A DNA stretch of 15,811 nucleotides from a bacterium UBA3734 (lineage in GTDB: Bacteria; Bacteroidota; Bacteroidia; Bacteroidales; Bacteroidaceae), in contig DFHC01000147.1 in assembly GCA_002372575.1 (NCBI GenBank), forward strand, positions 1 through 15,811, in the 5' to 3' direction. Below, piece by piece: positions 14,270-15,811 of the stretch. The notes under the pieces were generated by a model. It searched no databases. It saw only the letters and a list, made by a program, of their open reading frames with translations, and was not told the origin of the DNA. How positions within the stretch are numbered: the stretch's first letter is position 1; each line of letters opens with the position of its first letter. The translations under genes were made by a program, and so were the position numbers.

Positions 14270-14869
14270 ATGAAGAATCTGAATGGTATGACCGACGAGC
14301 AGTTGGCCATTTCCTACATCGAGGGAAACAACCGGGCGTTTGATTTGCTATTGTCACGCAATCAGTCGAAACTTTACACCTATATCCTGTTCGTGGTGCG
14401 CGACCGCAACAAGGCCGACGACGTGTTTCAGGAAACGTTCGTGAAGGTGATTACACGCCTGCAAGCCGGCCAATATACGGCAAGCGGCAAGTTCAGCGCG
14501 TGGCTCATGCGCATTGCCCACAACATCATCATGGACGGCTATCGCGACCACCAGCAGGAGCGCATCGTGGAACTGACCGACGACAACGACCTCTCAAACC
14601 TCGGCGCGGGCGACCTCTGCGAGGGCAACATCGAGAGCCAGTTCGTGAACCAGCAGGTGTTGGCCGACGTGCGCCGCATCATGGAAAATCTGCCGGAGCC
14701 GCAGCGCGAGGTGGTCTATATGCGCTACTTCCAGCAGATGTCGTTCAAGGAGATTTCGCAGACGACCAACGTGAGCATCAACACGGCTCTCGGACGTATG
14801 CGCTACGCCATTCTGAACATGCGCCGGCTGGCTAAACAGCACAACATGGAGCTTTCAGTTTTTCAATAG
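14270..14869 (+). CDS. ECF-family RNA polymerase sigma factor (199 aa)
   Basis: Region 2 lies at about residues 25-100, with LYTYILFVVRDRNKADDVFQ and ETFVKVI, then FSAWLMRIAHNIIMDGYRDH. Region 4 lies at about 138-195, with LPEPQREVVYMRYFQQMSF and the helix-turn-helix KEISQTTNVSINTALGRMRY. ATG 14265 just upstream is followed at once by a stop in its frame, so 14270 is the start. No anti-sigma gene follows: the 3' end runs into rpe on the opposite strand with a 38-base overlap. Its promoter is of the primary-sigma type, unlike that of the first sigma operon. It resembles the ECF sigmas without linked anti-sigma that are conserved in Bacteroidales (SigP of Porphyromonas is one such type from memory), but assignment to that orthologue is not secure. 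Confidence 0.92.
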   Translation: MKNLNGMTDEQLAISYIEGNNRAFDLLLSRNQSKLYTYILFVVRDRNKADDVFQETFVKVITRLQAGQYTASGKFSAWLMRIAHNIIMDGYRDHQQERIVELTDDNDLSNLGAGDLCEGNIESQFVNQQVLADVRRIMENLPEPQREVVYMRYFQQMSFKEISQTTNVSINTALGRMRYAILNMRRLAKQHNMELSVFQ

Positions 14870-15494
14870 TCTCGATGGGATTGGGCGACTTGAAAATGTA
14901 GCTTCCGCTCACCAGCACATCCACACCTGCCTCGACCAGTCTCGGGGCAGTTTCGTTTTGTACGCCGCCGTCGATTTCGATGAGAGCGTGGCTTCCCGTG
15001 CGCTGAATCAGCTCGCGCAGCCGCCGAACCTTCAAAATGCTGTTTTCAATGAACTGCTGACCGCCGAATCCGGGGTTCACGCTCATCAGGAGCACCATGT
15101 CCACCTCGCCCACGATGTCTTCGAGCATGTGGACGGGCGTCGAGGGATTCAGCGTCACGCCAGCCTTCATGCCTGCCGCATGAATCGCCTGAACGGTGCG
15201 GTGCAGGTGTGTGCAAGCCTCGTAATGCACGTTCATCATCATGGCGCCGAGCTTGGCCGTGCGTTCGATGTACTGTTCGGGATGCACGGTCATGTAGTGT
15301 ACGTCGAGCGGTTTCTTGCAGATTTTCGCCACGGCCTCCATCACGGGAAATCCGAACGAGATGTTGGGCACGAACACGCCGTCCATGATGTCGAGGTGCA
15401 GCCAATCGGCACTGCTGCGGTTGATCATGTCGATGTCGCGCTCAAGGTTGGCGAAGTCGGCTGACAGGAGCGACGGGGAAACAAGAGTCTTCAT
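14832..15494 (-). CDS. rpe: Ribulose-phosphate 3-epimerase (220 aa)
   Basis: This cytosolic enzyme interconverts ribulose 5-phosphate and xylulose 5-phosphate in the pentose phosphate pathway. It is a TIM-barrel metalloenzyme. The metal and catalytic residues are all present: H33 and D35 in WLHLDIMDG, H66 in DVHYM, and D175 in IEIDGGV. Also present are SPSLLSADFANLERD at the N-terminus, LNPSTP, and the MSVNPGFGGQQF loop that binds phosphate. The length matches the family. Its last 38 bases overlap the 3' end of the sigma gene on the other strand; the extra residues (APCCAV) lie beyond the usual end. The ATG at 15494 shares the bases ATGA with the stop of a small upstream reading frame. Confidence 0.96.
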   Translation of the reverse strand: MKTLVSPSLLSADFANLERDIDMINRSSADWLHLDIMDGVFVPNISFGFPVMEAVAKICKKPLDVHYMTVHPEQYIERTAKLGAMMMNVHYEACTHLHRTVQAIHAAGMKAGVTLNPSTPVHMLEDIVGEVDMVLLMSVNPGFGGQQFIENSILKVRRLRELIQRTGSHALIEIDGGVQNETAPRLVEAGVDVLVSGSYIFKSPNPIETIEKLKAPCCAV

Positions 15495-15643
15495 GATTCT
15501 GCGCGTTTTTTGAGGGTTAGTTCAGACAATAGGCCAAGGGCTTGCCAGTGGTTCTCGACACGCGGTAGGTGTAGGCAATCTGTCTGATGATGTTCAATGT
15601 TCGTTCTGAGGGTACGATTTCTTTTTGAGTAAAATATTGCATA
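15491..15643 (-). pseudogene. Small conserved-looking gene with a one-base frameshift, upstream of rpe
   Basis: From ATG 15643 the minus strand reads MQYFTQKEIVPSER; then, after one extra A in an AAA run near 15600-15602, the next frame continues TLNIIRQIAYTYRVSRTTGK, then PLAYCLN and stop at 15517. Joined, these give a smooth 41-residue protein that resembles short Bacteroidales hypotheticals I recall. As it stands, the first frame instead continues for 50 residues (ending ELTLKKRAES) and stops at 15491, sharing ATGA with the rpe start. So this is a frameshifted gene, a sequencing indel, or a short upstream frame coupled to rpe. Function is unknown. The remaining bases to about 15720 are AT-rich with no clear promoter for it. 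Confidence 0.4.
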
Positions 15644-15758
15644 GGCACATGGGTTTTAAGTGAATTCTATTTTAATAACGCAGACAGACACCTTTTATTA
15701 TATATGGGGTGAGAAAAAATTTTTTGGTGATATTTTTTCGTCATTCAAGATATTTTTG

Positions 15759-15766
15759 TAACTTTG
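15759..15766 (+). promoter_or_regulatory. -7 box of a plus-strand promoter at the right edge
   Basis: TAACTTTG followed by GCAGCCG matches the TAnnTTTG consensus and is the same 15-base string seen before rpsA. A TTCG at 15737-15740 gives a weak, 18-base-spaced -33. Transcription would start at about 15771. Confidence 0.6.
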
Positions 15767-15770
15767 CAGC

Positions 15771-15811
15771 CGATTTCAGTAGAAGAAACGGGCAGTCCTG
15801 TACGGCCAGCT
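15771..15811 (+). ncRNA. 5' end of a possible structured RNA, perhaps SRP RNA (cut by window edge)
   Basis: Just after a strong -7 box the sequence contains GGGCAGTCCTGTACGGCCAG and runs off the window without a start codon. The wording resembles, from memory, the 5' part of the small SRP RNA of Bacteroidota, which begins near such a promoter. The conserved GGAAG-type core that would confirm it lies outside the window. It may instead be the leader of an unseen gene. Confidence 0.3.

Overview
The window looks like chromosomal DNA from a Bacteroidales bacterium, most likely Prevotella or a close relative. Three things point there. Many genes are preceded by the Bacteroidota primary-sigma promoter (TTTG or TTG, 19-20 bases, then TAnnTTTG). 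The protein families are typical of the phylum: DUF3127, DUF4835, DUF4419, Bacteroidota-type TamB, and TonB_C with CarboxypepD_reg domains. One secreted protein ends in the C-terminal domain common in Prevotella. No insertion sequence, prophage, CRISPR array or tRNA was seen.

Layout. Minus strand 1-4893: the start of rpsA (ribosomal protein S1), preceded by a 1500-residue tamB. Plus strand 5059-8534: an ECF sigma factor, then, overlapping it or abutting it by one base, an unusual protein joining an anti-sigma-like N-terminus to a TonB C-terminus, then a secreted DUF4419 protein. Minus strand 8564-11515: dnaN, then one open frame carrying a DnaQ/ExoX-like exonuclease followed without a stop by a DUF4835 secreted protein. 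Plus strand 11696-12103: a DUF3127 OB-fold protein with an SSB-like acidic tip. Minus strand 12177-13919: a secreted protein with three OB-fold-like repeats. Plus strand about 14035-14869: a candidate small RNA and a second ECF sigma factor. Minus strand 14832-15643: rpe, overlapping the sigma gene tail to tail, with the remains of a small gene just upstream. The right edge has a plus-strand promoter and the first bases of what may be a structured RNA.

The most unusual part is 5003-8534. The second gene there encodes one inner-membrane polypeptide that contains, in order, an anti-sigma-like cytosolic segment, a membrane helix, a coiled coil with an exact 21-base duplication, a CarboxypepD_reg domain, a TonB-box-like motif, a shrunken receptor-plug-like segment and a TonB C-terminal domain. 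A nearly identical promoter block with identical internal spacing precedes both the sigma gene and the DUF4419 gene. My inference is a self-regulated sigma module whose membrane sensor carries both TonB and parts resembling a TonB partner, and whose nearest target is DUF4419.

Second-rank observations are the exonuclease-DUF4835 fusion with a signal peptide in the middle of the frame, the orphan small RNA with its own promoter and terminator, the SSB-like tail of DUF3127 next to dnaN, and an 8-base repeat inside tamB.
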